NCBI RefSeq assembly: GCF_012971745.1
Contig: NZ_CP048834.1
Coordinates: 1,860,001 to 1,924,000 of the forward strand
Length of the DNA: 64,000 nucleotides
Direction of reading: 5' to 3'
Origin: Starkeya sp. ORNL1
GTDB lineage: Bacteria > Pseudomonadota > Alphaproteobacteria > Rhizobiales > Xanthobacteraceae
A program made the position numbers and the translations under genes. Below, piece by piece: positions 38,090 through 47,384 of this stretch; within the stretch, counting starts at the first letter, position 1, and each line of letters opens with the position of its first letter. Under the pieces are notes generated by a model, which did not search any database, had not been told where the DNA came from, and worked only from the letters and a program-made list of their open reading frames with translations.

Positions 38090-38418
38090 GGTGCCTCGCG
38101 GTGAACAATGTTTGCGAGCGCACCGATTACCCTAGGAAAGTCGTCGCGTTTTTCTCGGAGGGACGCATTCGTCGGATTCGCACGGTGATGAGCGTTGCGC
38201 GTGGTGCCTGTATCGACGGCTCGTCGATGGCAGCATGACCGACCCAACGTGCTCAGGGTGGCCTGCATTGCCTCGTGCCTTTATCCTTGAACCGGACTTC
38301 AGGGCACGCTCAAAGGACTTTCCGCGCCTAGCGGATTCACAACTTGATCCTGTACGCAGGTTGCCATGCAAAACACAGCCATATCGCGGGCGGCGGACAG
38401 GGGGAGTGGACCGGTTCG
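38090..38418. other. Divergent promoter region, efflux operon / AraC regulator
   Basis: 329 bp without a supported gene. A G-rich GACAGGGGGAGTGG lies upstream of the AraC start. No clear operator repeats were found. Confidence 0.55.
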
Positions 38419-39384
38419 ATGATCTCCGCCTCTGCCTCGAAGCTCTCCACTACCGACCTCAACACCCTCATGCAGGCACTTGAGATCGACGTCGTGGCGT
38501 TGACGGAAATCCTCGTTCCGCACGGCCACCGGGTCGAGATGGGAACGATCGATGCGCCCGCGATCCACTACAACCTCAAGGGTTCCGGGCGGATATCGAT
38601 CAATCGCGGCCCGAACATGCAGTTGACGCCTCACCTGCTCATCATCGTTCCCCCGAATACGCCCTTTTCGATCGAGGTCGACGGCGCCGACGGCGCTACC
38701 CGCCTGATCAGCCGCGATTGTTGGAAGCGCAACGAAGAAGGTCTCTTGCGTATCGCCGTTCCGAACGAAATGCCCGAGGTCGTACAGATTTGCGGCTTCT
38801 TCAACGCGTCCTTCGGTCAGTCGGTTGGTCTGTTTCGCGACCTGCGCGAACCGGTCATCGAGCAATTCGAACCGTCGGACAAGATTGATGGCAAGCTCCG
38901 CGAGGTCATGAATGAGCTCCTGTCTCAAGAGGTCGGCGTGGGAGCGATGACGGCCTCACTTCTGAAACAGGTCATCATTGCATTGGCGCGGCGCTCGCTG
39001 AAATCTTCGCAGAGCTGGACCGACCGCTTCTCCATCCTTGCCGACCGCCAGATCACGCGCGCGTTCGCCGACATGGTCGCCCGCCCCGGCGCTGCACACA
39101 CGATCCAGAGTCTGGCCTGCAGCGCAAGCTTGAGCCGTTCGGCCTTCATGGCCCGCTTTTCCGAAATCTTTGGCCGGTCTCCCATGGCCGTCCTTCGCGA
39201 CCTCAGGATGCGGCAGGCCGCGCTTGAGCTAACGACGACGACGACGCCCGTCGATGTTGTAGCTCATAACGCGGGATATGAGAGCCGCTCAAGCTTCGTG
39301 CGGGCATTCCGCAAAGCCTACGACATTGATCCTAGCGAGTACCGGCAGAGCTTGAAGAACGCTGAGGCTGACAAGGGCGCTTGA
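38419..39384 (+). CDS. AraC-family regulator with cupin sensor
   Basis: 321 residues from the ATG at 38419; the frame is open upstream but without homology. The N-terminal half (about 1-200) looks like the AraC-associated cupin (Cupin_6), with VALTEILVPHGHRVEMGTIDAPAIHYNLKGSGRI. The C-terminal double HTH includes LACSASLSRSAFMARFSEIFGRSPMAVLRDLRMRQA and NAGYESRSSFVRAFRKAYDIDPSEYR. Regulators of this group often sit next to oxidoreductases for reactive electrophiles. Targets may be the downstream reductase genes or the divergent efflux operon. Confidence 0.88.
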   Translation: MISASASKLSTTDLNTLMQALEIDVVALTEILVPHGHRVEMGTIDAPAIHYNLKGSGRISINRGPNMQLTPHLLIIVPPNTPFSIEVDGADGATRLISRDCWKRNEEGLLRIAVPNEMPEVVQICGFFNASFGQSVGLFRDLREPVIEQFEPSDKIDGKLREVMNELLSQEVGVGAMTASLLKQVIIALARRSLKSSQSWTDRFSILADRQITRAFADMVARPGAAHTIQSLACSASLSRSAFMARFSEIFGRSPMAVLRDLRMRQAALELTTTTTPVDVVAHNAGYESRSSFVRAFRKAYDIDPSEYRQSLKNAEADKGA

Positions 39385-39638
39385 CCCTGCCCGGCTCTGA
39401 ATTCCGGAATGCGTGTCCGCTCGTCCAGCGACGCCCAACGCGGGTTTCATCGCGCCGGCACCAGTGGCAACATGGCTTTGGGTATAGCCCCTCTGGGCGC
39501 CGCTGATGCCGCATCGCCATCACGCGTGCTCAGTAGTGACAGGAATAGTTCGGACCCGTCGAGTTCCATCTTCCCATTTTCGCTCGTCCGCAAAGGAAAT
39601 CGGAAGATGACGACCTACCACACACAGGCAGATGGACG

Positions 39639-40556
39639 ATGAAGGCAATCGTTGTGACGGACCAGGCCGCGGGAATGGCCGGGATGAAGCTGGTGGAGCG
39701 GCCCGAGCCGCAGGCGGCAATAAACGACGTCGTCGTTCGGGTCTATGCATCGGGATTCGTCGGGACTGAGTTGACGTGGCCCTCGACCTGGACCGATCGC
39801 CTCGACCGTAACCGGACACCGTCGATCCCCGGGCATGAGCTGGCCGGAGTGGTCACCGTCCTCGGCTATGGCACGACGGGGCTGTCAGTGGGACAGCGGG
39901 TGTTCGGCCTCACGGACTGGACTCGCGACGGTACCCTGGCGGAGTACGCGGCCGTGGAGGCGCGCAACCTCGCGCCGCTGCCGGGCGATGTCGATTTCAC
40001 GGTGGGCGCGAGCCTGCCGATCTCGGGCCTGACGGCGTGGCAGGGATTGTTCGAGCACGCTCGCCTCCAGGCAGGACAGAGCGTCCTCGCGCACGGCGCG
40101 GCCGGCGCGGTCGGGTCGATGGTGACGCAACTCGCACGATTGGCCGGCGCCCACGTCATCGGCACCGGACGCGCCGCTGACCGCCAGAAGGCGCTCGACT
40201 TCGGTGCGCAGGAGTTTGTCGACCTCGACAACGACATCCTCGAAGACGTCGGCGCAATCGATCTGGTGTTCGATGTCATCGGCGGCGACATCGGGAAGCG
40301 GTCCGCGCACCTGGTTCGAGCCGGAGGAACACTGGTGTCCGTCGTCGGGCCGAGCGAGGTGCGGCCCGCCGACGGCCTGGCGGTCGACTTCGTTGTCGAG
40401 TCCAATCGTGCCCAACTGAGCGAGATCGTCCAGCGCGTGCGGGACGGGCGGTTGCGCACGAATATCGGCAACATCGCGACACTCGACGATGCCGTCTCCG
40501 CCTTCAACCCGACCGAGCGACGCTCGGGGAAGACGATCATCCGCGTCCATCCGTGA
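39639..40556 (+). CDS. Zinc-independent MDR/quinone oxidoreductase-family NADP(H) enzyme
   Basis: 305 residues. A GroES-like N-terminal domain (PGHELAGVVTVLGYGTTGLSVGQRVFG) is followed by the NADP fold AHGAAGAVGSMVTQLARLAGAHVIGTGRA. The structural-zinc cysteine cluster of alcohol dehydrogenases is absent, pointing to the quinone reductase branch that reduces quinones or enals. It is 254 bp downstream of the AraC gene; that spacer holds no supported gene. Confidence 0.88.
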   Translation: MKAIVVTDQAAGMAGMKLVERPEPQAAINDVVVRVYASGFVGTELTWPSTWTDRLDRNRTPSIPGHELAGVVTVLGYGTTGLSVGQRVFGLTDWTRDGTLAEYAAVEARNLAPLPGDVDFTVGASLPISGLTAWQGLFEHARLQAGQSVLAHGAAGAVGSMVTQLARLAGAHVIGTGRAADRQKALDFGAQEFVDLDNDILEDVGAIDLVFDVIGGDIGKRSAHLVRAGGTLVSVVGPSEVRPADGLAVDFVVESNRAQLSEIVQRVRDGRLRTNIGNIATLDDAVSAFNPTERRSGKTIIRVHP

Positions 40557-40740
40557 CCGCCACGCGCCTGTCGATGCGCGCGGCCGGCCGCGTGCTGTCG
40601 GGCGCGCCGGAGGCAACCCCGGAAACTGCCCATGGCCCCGGCATGAGATGTCGGACGGGCTCCATCCCTGCAGCATTTCCAGCAACGAGAGCGAAAGCAC
40701 TCTCGTAGCTCAACCTGTCCATTCATCCGTAGAACTAGCC

Positions 40741-41376
40741 ATGACCAATGGAATGACCATGACCAACGCCGTCATCGAATGTATCCTGAGCCGCAGTGCC
40801 GCCAAATACTATGACCCTGCCGCGACCTTGAGCGACGACCAGATCCGCGAGCTGGTGCGAATTGGCACCACAGCGCCGACATCCTTCCACTTGCAGAACT
40901 GGCGCTTCATCGCCGTACGCACGCCTGAAGCCAAGGCTCGGCTACGTCCGATCGCCTGGAATCAGCCCGCGATCACCGAAGCGGCGGTTACCTTTATCGT
41001 CTGCGGCCAGTTGGTCGATACCAGCGTCATACCGGGGCGCCTGGCACCGCTGGTGGAAGCGGGCATCATGCCGGCCAGGATGGTGCCGGAATGGGAAATC
41101 CCCGCACGCGATCTGTATATGGAGTACCCGCAGCGCCAGCGGGACGAGGCCGTACGCACCGGCACCTTCGGCGCGGCGGCGATGATCTATGCGGCCCGCT
41201 CGCTAGGCCTGGGTTCGACGCCGATGATCGGTTTCGATGCCGAAGCGGTGCACCGCGAGTTCGCACTGGCCGAGGACGAAGTGCCGGTCATGCTGTTGTC
41301 CGTGGGGCCGGAGCGTCCGGGAAACTGGGCGCAGAAGCCACGCCTGCCCGTGGCCGATGTGCTGGAACTGGTGTGA
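40741..41376 (+). CDS. Nitroreductase-family NAD(P)H oxidoreductase
   Basis: 211 residues from the ATG at 40741; the upstream extension of the frame is not conserved. FMN-binding features include LSRSAAKYYDPAATLSDDQIRELVRIGTTAPTSFHLQNWRFIAV at the N-terminus and AAMIYAARSLGLGSTPMIGFDAEAV. Such enzymes reduce nitro groups, quinones or flavins. It lies between the MDR reductase and an AhpD-like gene in a probable detoxification set. Confidence 0.88.
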   Translation: MTNGMTMTNAVIECILSRSAAKYYDPAATLSDDQIRELVRIGTTAPTSFHLQNWRFIAVRTPEAKARLRPIAWNQPAITEAAVTFIVCGQLVDTSVIPGRLAPLVEAGIMPARMVPEWEIPARDLYMEYPQRQRDEAVRTGTFGAAAMIYAARSLGLGSTPMIGFDAEAVHREFALAEDEVPVMLLSVGPERPGNWAQKPRLPVADVLELV

Positions 41377-41407
41377 TTTTCAGTAAAGCCGGTAAATTGC
41401 GGAGACC

Positions 41408-41956
41408 ATGGTGCCAAGAAGTGCAGCTCTGAAGCCGGAACAGGTGCCGGCCGAGTCGAAACCGACTCTCGATACGTTCACCAGGAATATCGGGTTCACC
41501 CCCAATATGCTGGCGACCTTCGCGCTAAGCCCGATCGCATTCAACTCGTGGGCCACACTGCGCGGCTCCATGAGCAAGGCGCTCGACGCGAAGACGCGTG
41601 ACAGCATCGGCCTCGCTGTCTCCGAAGTGAATGAATGCAATTACTGTCTGATGGTGCACAGCTTTACGGCCGAGCATATGGCCAGGCTGCGGGCTGATGA
41701 AATCATTCTCGCCCGGAAGGGCCATGCCAGCGACCCGAAGCGCAATGCCGCCGTCCAGTTTGCGCGCGAAGTCATCGAGACCCGCGGCAAGGTCAGTGAC
41801 GCCGATCTGAAAGCCGTTCGCGACGCCGGCTACACGGATGCGAACATCATGGAGATCGTCACTCTGGTGGCGATGTATTCCTTGACGAACTTTTTCAATA
41901 ACGTATTCGATCCCGAGAATGACTTCCCCGCCGTTACGCCGGCTGGCTCGATCTGA
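41408..41956 (+). CDS. Carboxymuconolactone decarboxylase/AhpD-like protein
   Basis: 182 residues. The peroxidase motif ECNYCLMVH supplies Cys77, Cys80 and His84, as in AhpD-like alkyl hydroperoxide reductases. It starts 31 bp after the nitroreductase stop and is likely co-transcribed. It may reduce organic peroxides; the electron donor is unknown. Confidence 0.85.
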   Translation: MVPRSAALKPEQVPAESKPTLDTFTRNIGFTPNMLATFALSPIAFNSWATLRGSMSKALDAKTRDSIGLAVSEVNECNYCLMVHSFTAEHMARLRADEIILARKGHASDPKRNAAVQFAREVIETRGKVSDADLKAVRDAGYTDANIMEIVTLVAMYSLTNFFNNVFDPENDFPAVTPAGSI

Positions 41957-42100
41957 ACTCTGCCCGGTCGCATCAACCCTCTCCGAGTGGGAGGTTTGAT
42001 GTGATGCGAACGTACCACCGAAGCCCGGACGCACCCAGGAAGGACACTTGGGAACGCGTCTGGGCTTTCGTATCTGCCGACAAGTTCAAGAGGAAGAACA

Positions 42101-42796
42101 GTGACGGTCGATCATCCGATATTCACGCGCTGGCCGGCGCAGTACCCCGATCGGCTGCAACTCTTTTCCGCCCCGACGCCCAATGGCGTGAAGGTCGGCA
42201 TCATGCTTGAGGAAACGGGCCTCGCCTACGAGCCGCACCGGATCGACATCATGGCGAACGAAAGCCACGACCCGGCGTTTCTCGCGCTCAACCCCAACGG
42301 CAAGATTCCCGCAATCTACGACCCCGACGGGCCGAGCGGCACGCCGCTCGCGCTGTTCGAGTCGGGCGCGATCCTCCTCTATCTTGCCGACAAGACGGGC
42401 CAGTTTATCTCGACCGATCCGAACACCCGCTACGAAACGATCCAGTGGGTGATGTGGCAGATGGGCGGTGTCGGCCCGATGTTCGGTCAGGTCGGCTTCT
42501 TCAACAAATTCGCCGGCAAGGCCTATGAGGACAAGCGCCCGCGCGACCGCTACGCAACCGAGTCAGCGCGGCTGCTCGGTGTCCTCGACGGGCGGCTCGC
42601 GGGCCGCGACTGGGTGATGGGCGCTGACTACAGCGTCGCCGATATTTCGCTGCTCGGCTGGGTGCGCAACCTGATCGGCTTTTACGAAGCGCGCGAGCTC
42701 GTCGGTTTCGACCGCTTTCTTCATGTGCAGGCGTGGCTCGATCGCGGTCTCGCACGTCCGCAGGTGCAGCGCGGGCTGCAAGTGACGGCGGCCTGA
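42101..42796 (+). CDS. Glutathione S-transferase (YfcG/YghU-like)
   Basis: 231 residues, GTG start with AGAGGAAG upstream. The thioredoxin-fold half has LFSAPTPNGVKVGIMLEETGLAYEPHRIDI, LNPNGKIPAI with the cis-proline, and the ESGAILLYLADKTGQ glutathione site. The helical half ends in ADYSVADISLLGWVRNL. Members show disulfide-bond oxidoreductase activity with glutathione. It closes the reductase/peroxidase set that starts at 39639. Confidence 0.9.
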   Translation: MTVDHPIFTRWPAQYPDRLQLFSAPTPNGVKVGIMLEETGLAYEPHRIDIMANESHDPAFLALNPNGKIPAIYDPDGPSGTPLALFESGAILLYLADKTGQFISTDPNTRYETIQWVMWQMGGVGPMFGQVGFFNKFAGKAYEDKRPRDRYATESARLLGVLDGRLAGRDWVMGADYSVADISLLGWVRNLIGFYEARELVGFDRFLHVQAWLDRGLARPQVQRGLQVTAA

Positions 42797-43006
42797 AGGA
42801 CGTCTGCTTGAGCCTGAATTGAGGATCTCCGGGCGACCTGCTTCGGGTCAAAAGCCGGCATCGGTGGCTCGCTGCGCATCTCTTGCGGCGTTTCAGGTTT
42901 CAAGCGGCAAGACCGCAAGCGTCGCAACCCCTGTCAAATCCTGGGGAGTTCCGCGCATGGCAGTCATCGCCGCCTCATCGGTGAGAAGGCGCCTATTGGC
43001 CGGATA

Positions 43007-43333
43007 TTAGTTCGAGACCGATTTCACCTTGCGGACGAGCACGCTGTCGCCGTTCCGGCTGATTTCGAACGCACCTGCCTGGTTCGCCGCCGAGAAAGCC
43101 ACACTCTGACCCGGTGCAAGAACAGACACGATACGGATCGGCGTTGCCGCGACGCCCTGCGCAAAGGTCGCGACGACGTGGAATCCGTCGCGCTCGACGG
43201 TGTAGTAGGCGATACCGGACACGTCGCCGAGGTCGATGCTCATGGCATCAATCGGACGCGGGCCATCGGCGTGGGCGGCCTCTGGAGAGACCAGGGCAAA
43301 TACTGCGGCAACAACCATGCTGCGGATCAACAT
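43007..43333 (-). CDS. Small exported protein of unknown function
   Basis: 108 residues from the ATG at 43333, with AGGAGA six bases upstream. A signal peptide (MLIRSMVVAAVFALVSPEAAHA) ends near residue 22. The mature part of about 86 residues is rich in beta-strand-forming stretches (YYTVERDGFHVVATF, RIVSVLAPGQSVAFS) and ends ISRNGDSVLVRKVKSVSN; it has no cysteine. I do not recognise the family. It is divergent from the AraC gene at 43682. Confidence 0.7.
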   Translation of the reverse strand: MLIRSMVVAAVFALVSPEAAHADGPRPIDAMSIDLGDVSGIAYYTVERDGFHVVATFAQGVAATPIRIVSVLAPGQSVAFSAANQAGAFEISRNGDSVLVRKVKSVSN

Positions 43334-43681
43334 AGCGATCTCCTGTGGGTTGCAGTGATTATCCAGCCCCCCGGATCGACAGTGCCTGGAAACCTCCGTT
43401 CTTCGTCTCCGATCGTGCAAAGCGTGACTGCCAGGATCGGACTCTAGGCGGCTGGGACCCGAGGTGTCGTGAGACAATCGCGCCCAGACTTCCGGACTAA
43501 CGCGCACCGCCGGGCGCGCCGCGGCGCCGACACGATCTCGGCGATGTGATTTGCCGTGACGCGGAGTTGAGCGGGACCCATCTCGGGCCGCCCTAGATTC
43601 ATCGGCGTCTGCCCGTGGCTTCGGCGCAGGCCGTTACAAACCATACGATCAGGCTTGCACGATCATTGCCCGGTGGATTCG
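43334..43681. other. Divergent intergenic region
   Basis: 348 bp between the small exported protein and an AraC gene. An open minus-strand frame at 43444-43644 has no recognisable features and is not called. The promoters are presumed here but not located. Confidence 0.5.
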
Positions 43682-44656
43682 ATGGTGGACCCGAACGACG
43701 ATTTTCTCAGCGCTCCAGAATTGGATTACGACGCTTTCCGGGCTGCTCTGCGCGGGGATTGGGGATGGTTTAGCCCAACTCGCGAAGCCACCGGCAAGGT
43801 GCGCACGCGGCGCGTCTGCGGATTCGTTGCAACGGATCTCACCTGCAACACTGCCCGCGTTGAGCGGACGGAACTGGACATTCGCCGCGATGACATGGAG
43901 TACTATTACGTCACGGTTCAGGCTACGGGTGAATCGACAATCATTCACAACCGCCAGGTCATAAACACGGCCGCTGGCGATTTCGTCCTGCTCGATTCCA
44001 CAAGACCCGTGACATTCGTCCCGGCGGCCCAACACCGGCACGCGCAATGGCTCAGTTTGCAATTGCCGCGCCAGAACCTGGTGTCGCATCTCGGCTTCGA
44101 GCCGCAAGGTGGCGCGTGCGGTCGTCGGCAGGCGCAAGCGGCACGTCTGCTCAGTCAACTCGCTCTCGACCCCGTCAGCAATGCGGAACCCGCGCTCGCA
44201 TCGGCCGATGAATTCATGCGCCTGGCGGTCTATGATCTCGTCGGCGCGCTGTTTGCACTGCCCGTCCCGCTTGGCTCACACCACACCGACAAGCTGTTCG
44301 CGCGTGTCTGCGGCGTCATCAAGGAACGCTTTGCCGATCCGGATATGTCTCCGTGCGAGGTGGCCACGGAGATGGGAATTTCACTGCGCTATTTGCAGAA
44401 GCTGTTCACTATCCGCGGCTCGACATGTGGTGACTATATATCCTCGCTCCGTCTGGATCACGCGGCGCATCTGATCGAACGCCGCGCGTCGATGAAGACA
44501 GGTCAGCCTCTCAGCGATATTGCCTATGCCTGCGGCTTTCGTGACTACACGTATTTTGCGCGCAGATTCCGCCTGCGTTTCGGCACCAAGCCGGGCGCCG
44601 TCGGAGCAGGCGTCACGGGTAGCGACGACGCACGAGCCCGCGCCGACATTGGGTAA
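43682..44656 (+). CDS. AraC-family transcriptional regulator (FeaR-like layout)
   Basis: 324 residues from the ATG at 43682; GTG at 43673 and TTG at 43655 are alternative starts and there is no strong ribosome site. The N-terminal domain resembles the AraC-binding-like domain of FeaR types (WFSPTREATGKVRTRR, DFVLLDSTRPVTF). The C-terminal HTH pair includes VATEMGISLRYLQKLFTIRGSTCGDYISSLRLDHAAHLI and IAYACGFRDYTYFARRFRLRFGTKPG. Target genes are not evident; the divergent exported protein is the nearest candidate. Confidence 0.87.
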   Translation: MVDPNDDFLSAPELDYDAFRAALRGDWGWFSPTREATGKVRTRRVCGFVATDLTCNTARVERTELDIRRDDMEYYYVTVQATGESTIIHNRQVINTAAGDFVLLDSTRPVTFVPAAQHRHAQWLSLQLPRQNLVSHLGFEPQGGACGRRQAQAARLLSQLALDPVSNAEPALASADEFMRLAVYDLVGALFALPVPLGSHHTDKLFARVCGVIKERFADPDMSPCEVATEMGISLRYLQKLFTIRGSTCGDYISSLRLDHAAHLIERRASMKTGQPLSDIAYACGFRDYTYFARRFRLRFGTKPGAVGAGVTGSDDARARADIG

Positions 44657-44876
44657 AGTCGAAAAGGCCCACGACGAAGCGACGTGACCAGCAGGACAGC
44701 GGACCGATGTCAGCTTCTGTCACTCGCTCCGCTCCGATGCCTTCGATGCGGAACAAGCCGCGTGCGTGCGCCCCCACCCCGCTCATTCCGTCGACTCGAA
44801 ATCCTCCTCCCTGGCATTCAGCATCGCCGCCAGCGTGCGCAGGTCGGTAGGAGCTGATCCATGGTCTCGCATTTGC

Positions 44877-45197
44877 TCAGCTTGCCGAGACCAGCTTGAG
44901 CCCGATGACGCCGGCCAGGATGAGAGCGATGCAGAGCAGCCTCATCGGCGAAGCCGGGTCGCCGAGCATCGCCACTCCCAGGATCGCGGTGCCGGCCGCG
45001 CCGATGCCGGTCCACACCGCATAGCCGGTCCCAACCGGGAGCGTGCGGAGCGACAGCGAGAGAAGAACGACACTCGATACTCCGGTGGCCACAGTAAACA
45101 ACGCAGGAGTCAACCGCGTGAAACCTTCCGACGACTTCATGCTGTAGGCGAATGCGATTTCGAGAATGCCGGCAATGCCGAGCAGTGCCCATGCCAT
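44877..45197 (-). CDS. SMR-family multidrug/guanidinium exporter (SugE/EmrE-like)
   Basis: 106 residues from the ATG at 45197. Four membrane helices; the essential glutamate is E13 in GIAGILEIAFAYSMK, and the family motif LPVGTGYAVWTGIGAAGTAILG forms helix three. Exports cations such as guanidinium or quaternary ammonium compounds as a dimer. It lies 85 bp downstream of the AhpD-like gene on the same strand. Confidence 0.88.
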   Translation of the reverse strand: MAWALLGIAGILEIAFAYSMKSSEGFTRLTPALFTVATGVSSVVLLSLSLRTLPVGTGYAVWTGIGAAGTAILGVAMLGDPASPMRLLCIALILAGVIGLKLVSAS

Positions 45198-45282
45198 GAC
45201 CACGGATCCGTTCGTTGATTGCCCGGCGCTACGGCCGGGCGTGGATTGACGAGAGTGCGCGGAGCACGCGCCCAGCGGATTG

Positions 45283-45738
45283 CTAGGCCTTGGCAATCGC
45301 GGCCGGGGTCGAGCGGAACGAAACGCCGAAGCGATTGAAGGCGTTCATCAGGCTGATCGCATAGGTGAGATCGGCGAGTTCCTTGTCGCAGAACTCGGCC
45401 GCGGCGGCCTCATAATCGGCATCGGGAACGCCTGTTTCGGATACCCGTGTCACGGTCTCCGCCCAGGCGAGGGCGACGCGTTCGCGAGCGCTGAACATGG
45501 CACCCGCATCGCGCCACACCGGCACAAGCACGAGCTTTTCTGCCGTCAGACCGGATTTGAGCAGGTCGCGCGAATGCATGTCGATGCAGAACGCACAGCC
45601 ATTGATCTGCGACACCCGCAGATACACGAGATCGACAAGCTCCTTCGGCAGGCCACTTCTCTGAACGGCGACATACACGCCGCCGAATGCCTTGTAGCCT
45701 TCAGGAGATGCCTTCGCGTAGTCGATACGACTGGTCAT
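45283..45738 (-). CDS. AhpD-like carboxymuconolactone decarboxylase-family protein
   Basis: 151 residues from the ATG at 45738, preceded by AGGA at seven bases. The redox motif GCAFCIDMHSRDLLKSG gives Cys48, Cys51 and His55. This group acts as an alkylhydroperoxidase or general oxidative-stress protein. Its promoter carries a 71-bp element (45763-45833) almost repeated before the acetamidase-family gene at 49343, so both are probably co-regulated by the intervening MocR protein. Confidence 0.88.
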   Translation of the reverse strand: MTSRIDYAKASPEGYKAFGGVYVAVQRSGLPKELVDLVYLRVSQINGCAFCIDMHSRDLLKSGLTAEKLVLVPVWRDAGAMFSARERVALAWAETVTRVSETGVPDADYEAAAAEFCDKELADLTYAISLMNAFNRFGVSFRSTPAAIAKA

Positions 45739-45762
45739 GACGAGTCCTAATGTTTCCATCTG

Positions 45763-45833
45763 AGGACCCGATCGTGTCGTATCATGGCTCACCTCGGAAG
45801 GTCCAAGATGCACCATCCGTGCTAGGCCATGAT
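45763..45833 (-). promoter_or_regulatory. Copy A of a 71-bp shared promoter element
   Basis: About 55 of 71 bases match copy B (49369-49439) with no gaps. Fully conserved blocks are AGGACCCGATCGTGTCG, TGGCTCA, TCCAAGA, TGCTAG and CCATGAT. It ends 24 bp upstream of the AhpD-like start. On the minus strand a TTGGAC box lies 16 bp before TGATAC, a possible sigma-70 promoter inside the element. Confidence 0.75.
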
Positions 45834-45855
45834 GACCCGGGACGCGCGGCCGCCG

Positions 45856-47277
45856 TCACATCAGCTTCAGCATGCGCTTGCCGAGCTTCTCGGCGGTGCC
45901 TTGGGAATCGACATTGGTGAAATTGACCAGCAAGGCGGAAGCCCCCTCGCCTTCCGTGGTCCAGTCCGTCAACGCTTCCGCGTAAAGGCCCGCTTCGCGC
46001 ATGCGCGCCACCAGCCGGCGATCCGACTGTTTGCCCTGCAGCCGCAGGATCAGATGCATCCCGCCCGGCTGGGCATCGATGCGCACATGCTGCTTCAGCA
46101 CGCTCTCCAGGCCCGCTGCCGTCGCGTCCCGACGCTCGCCATAGAGCTTGCGCATCCGCTGGATATGACGCGCAAAGTGCCCCTCCCTTATGAAGGCGGT
46201 GACAATGGCCTGCGTAAGCTCGGGGCTGCCGCCGGCAAAGGTATCGCCGACCTCTTCGAACCGCTCGACCTGCGCTTCCGGGACGACGAGATAAGCAAGC
46301 CGCAGGCCTGGAAACAGCACCTTGCTGAAGGTGCCCGCATAGAGCACACGGCCCTCGCGATCGAGGCTCTTCAACGCAGGCAGGGGACGGCTGACATAGC
46401 GGTACTCGCCGTCATAATCGTCCTCGATGATCCACGCATTGTTGCGCGCGGCCCAGTCCAGCAGCGTCATGCGTCGGGGCAAGGACAGCGAGACGCACAA
46501 GGGGCTCTGGTGCGCCGGGGTCACCACCGCCGCGCTCGCCCGCGGCGCCAGCTTGATCCCCTCGGAAACCACCATGCCATGGCGATCGACCGGCACCGGG
46601 ACGGTCGCAATACGCATATGCCCGAATATCTCCCGCGTCGGCGGGTAGCCGGGAGTTTCAAGCCAGACCCGATCCCCGGCCTGCAGCAGGGCATGGGCAA
46701 TCAATTCGATGGTGGTCCGGTATCCGGAGGTCACGAATATCTGTGATGGCGAGCAGTTGATGCCCCGCGAAACCTGGAGATAGGCGGCGATCTCGGAACG
46801 CAGCGGCGGCAGGCCATACACGCTGGGATGCACCATGTCGGCCGGCTGCATGGCGCGCACGCACCGCGCGCCGAGCCGCGCCCAGATCTTGCGCGGAAAC
46901 GCATCAAGCGCGGGCAGCCCCATCTGGAATGGCAGGATCGAATCCGGGCGAAAACTGACCGGGGCGATGGCGCGCGCGGATCGCGGCGCCGGGTCCGGAG
47001 CCGGCGCTTGCGGCTTGAGGTCCGGCGTCACGATGGTCCCGGCCTGGCCGCGGGACTGGATGTAGCCCTCGGCCGCCAGCAAGGAATAGGCGGCCTCGAT
47101 GGTGCCCCGCGCCAGACCCAGTTCCTGGGTCAGCGCCCGCGCCGAAGGTATCCGGTCGCCCGGCTTCAGCACCCCGCTGGCAATGGCGCCGCGAACCCGA
47201 TCATAGATCTGCCGATAGAACGGCGTGGCCGCCGTCGGATCCAGCGGCGCGATACTACCGGGCTTGGTGATGGCCAT
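45856..47277 (-). CDS. MocR/PdxR-type regulator (GntR HTH fused to aminotransferase fold)
   Basis: 473 residues. An N-terminal GntR winged helix (SGVLKPGDRIPSARALTQELGLARGTIEAAYSLLAAEGYIQSR) is joined by a proline/alanine-rich linker to a class I aminotransferase-like domain. The PLP region includes FVTSGYRTTIELIAHALLQ, ENPGYPP-like LETPGYPPTREIF, and YAGTFSKVLFPGLRLAYLV with the PLP lysine. MocR proteins sense PLP or amino-group ligands. It sits between two genes that share a promoter element and has a dyad over its own start region, suggesting autoregulation. Confidence 0.92.
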   Translation of the reverse strand: MAITKPGSIAPLDPTAATPFYRQIYDRVRGAIASGVLKPGDRIPSARALTQELGLARGTIEAAYSLLAAEGYIQSRGQAGTIVTPDLKPQAPAPDPAPRSARAIAPVSFRPDSILPFQMGLPALDAFPRKIWARLGARCVRAMQPADMVHPSVYGLPPLRSEIAAYLQVSRGINCSPSQIFVTSGYRTTIELIAHALLQAGDRVWLETPGYPPTREIFGHMRIATVPVPVDRHGMVVSEGIKLAPRASAAVVTPAHQSPLCVSLSLPRRMTLLDWAARNNAWIIEDDYDGEYRYVSRPLPALKSLDREGRVLYAGTFSKVLFPGLRLAYLVVPEAQVERFEEVGDTFAGGSPELTQAIVTAFIREGHFARHIQRMRKLYGERRDATAAGLESVLKQHVRIDAQPGGMHLILRLQGKQSDRRLVARMREAGLYAEALTDWTTEGEGASALLVNFTNVDSQGTAEKLGKRMLKLM

Positions 47278-47281
47278 GGTC

Positions 47282-47314
47282 TAGTCAGCTCCGCGGATGG
47301 CGCGGAACTGACTA
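47282..47314 (-). promoter_or_regulatory. Dyad directly upstream of the MocR gene
   Basis: TAGTCAGCTCCGCG (47282-47295) and CGCGGAACTGACTA (47301-47314) are inverted 14-bp arms with one mismatch and a 5-bp spacer. The dyad ends four bases before the ATG at 47277, so a bound protein would cover the ribosome site and probably the promoter. Autorepression by the MocR protein is the simplest reading. Confidence 0.7.
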
Positions 47315-47384
47315 TACCACGATGGTCCGGATCGACGGCGCAGGCGGATTGAAGTGGCCGGATGCGCGTCCTGCATCCGCGCTG

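Noticed and set aside
43444..43644. 66-codon minus-strand frame before the AraC gene
   Set aside because: No ribosome site, no family likeness and a basic low-complexity composition.
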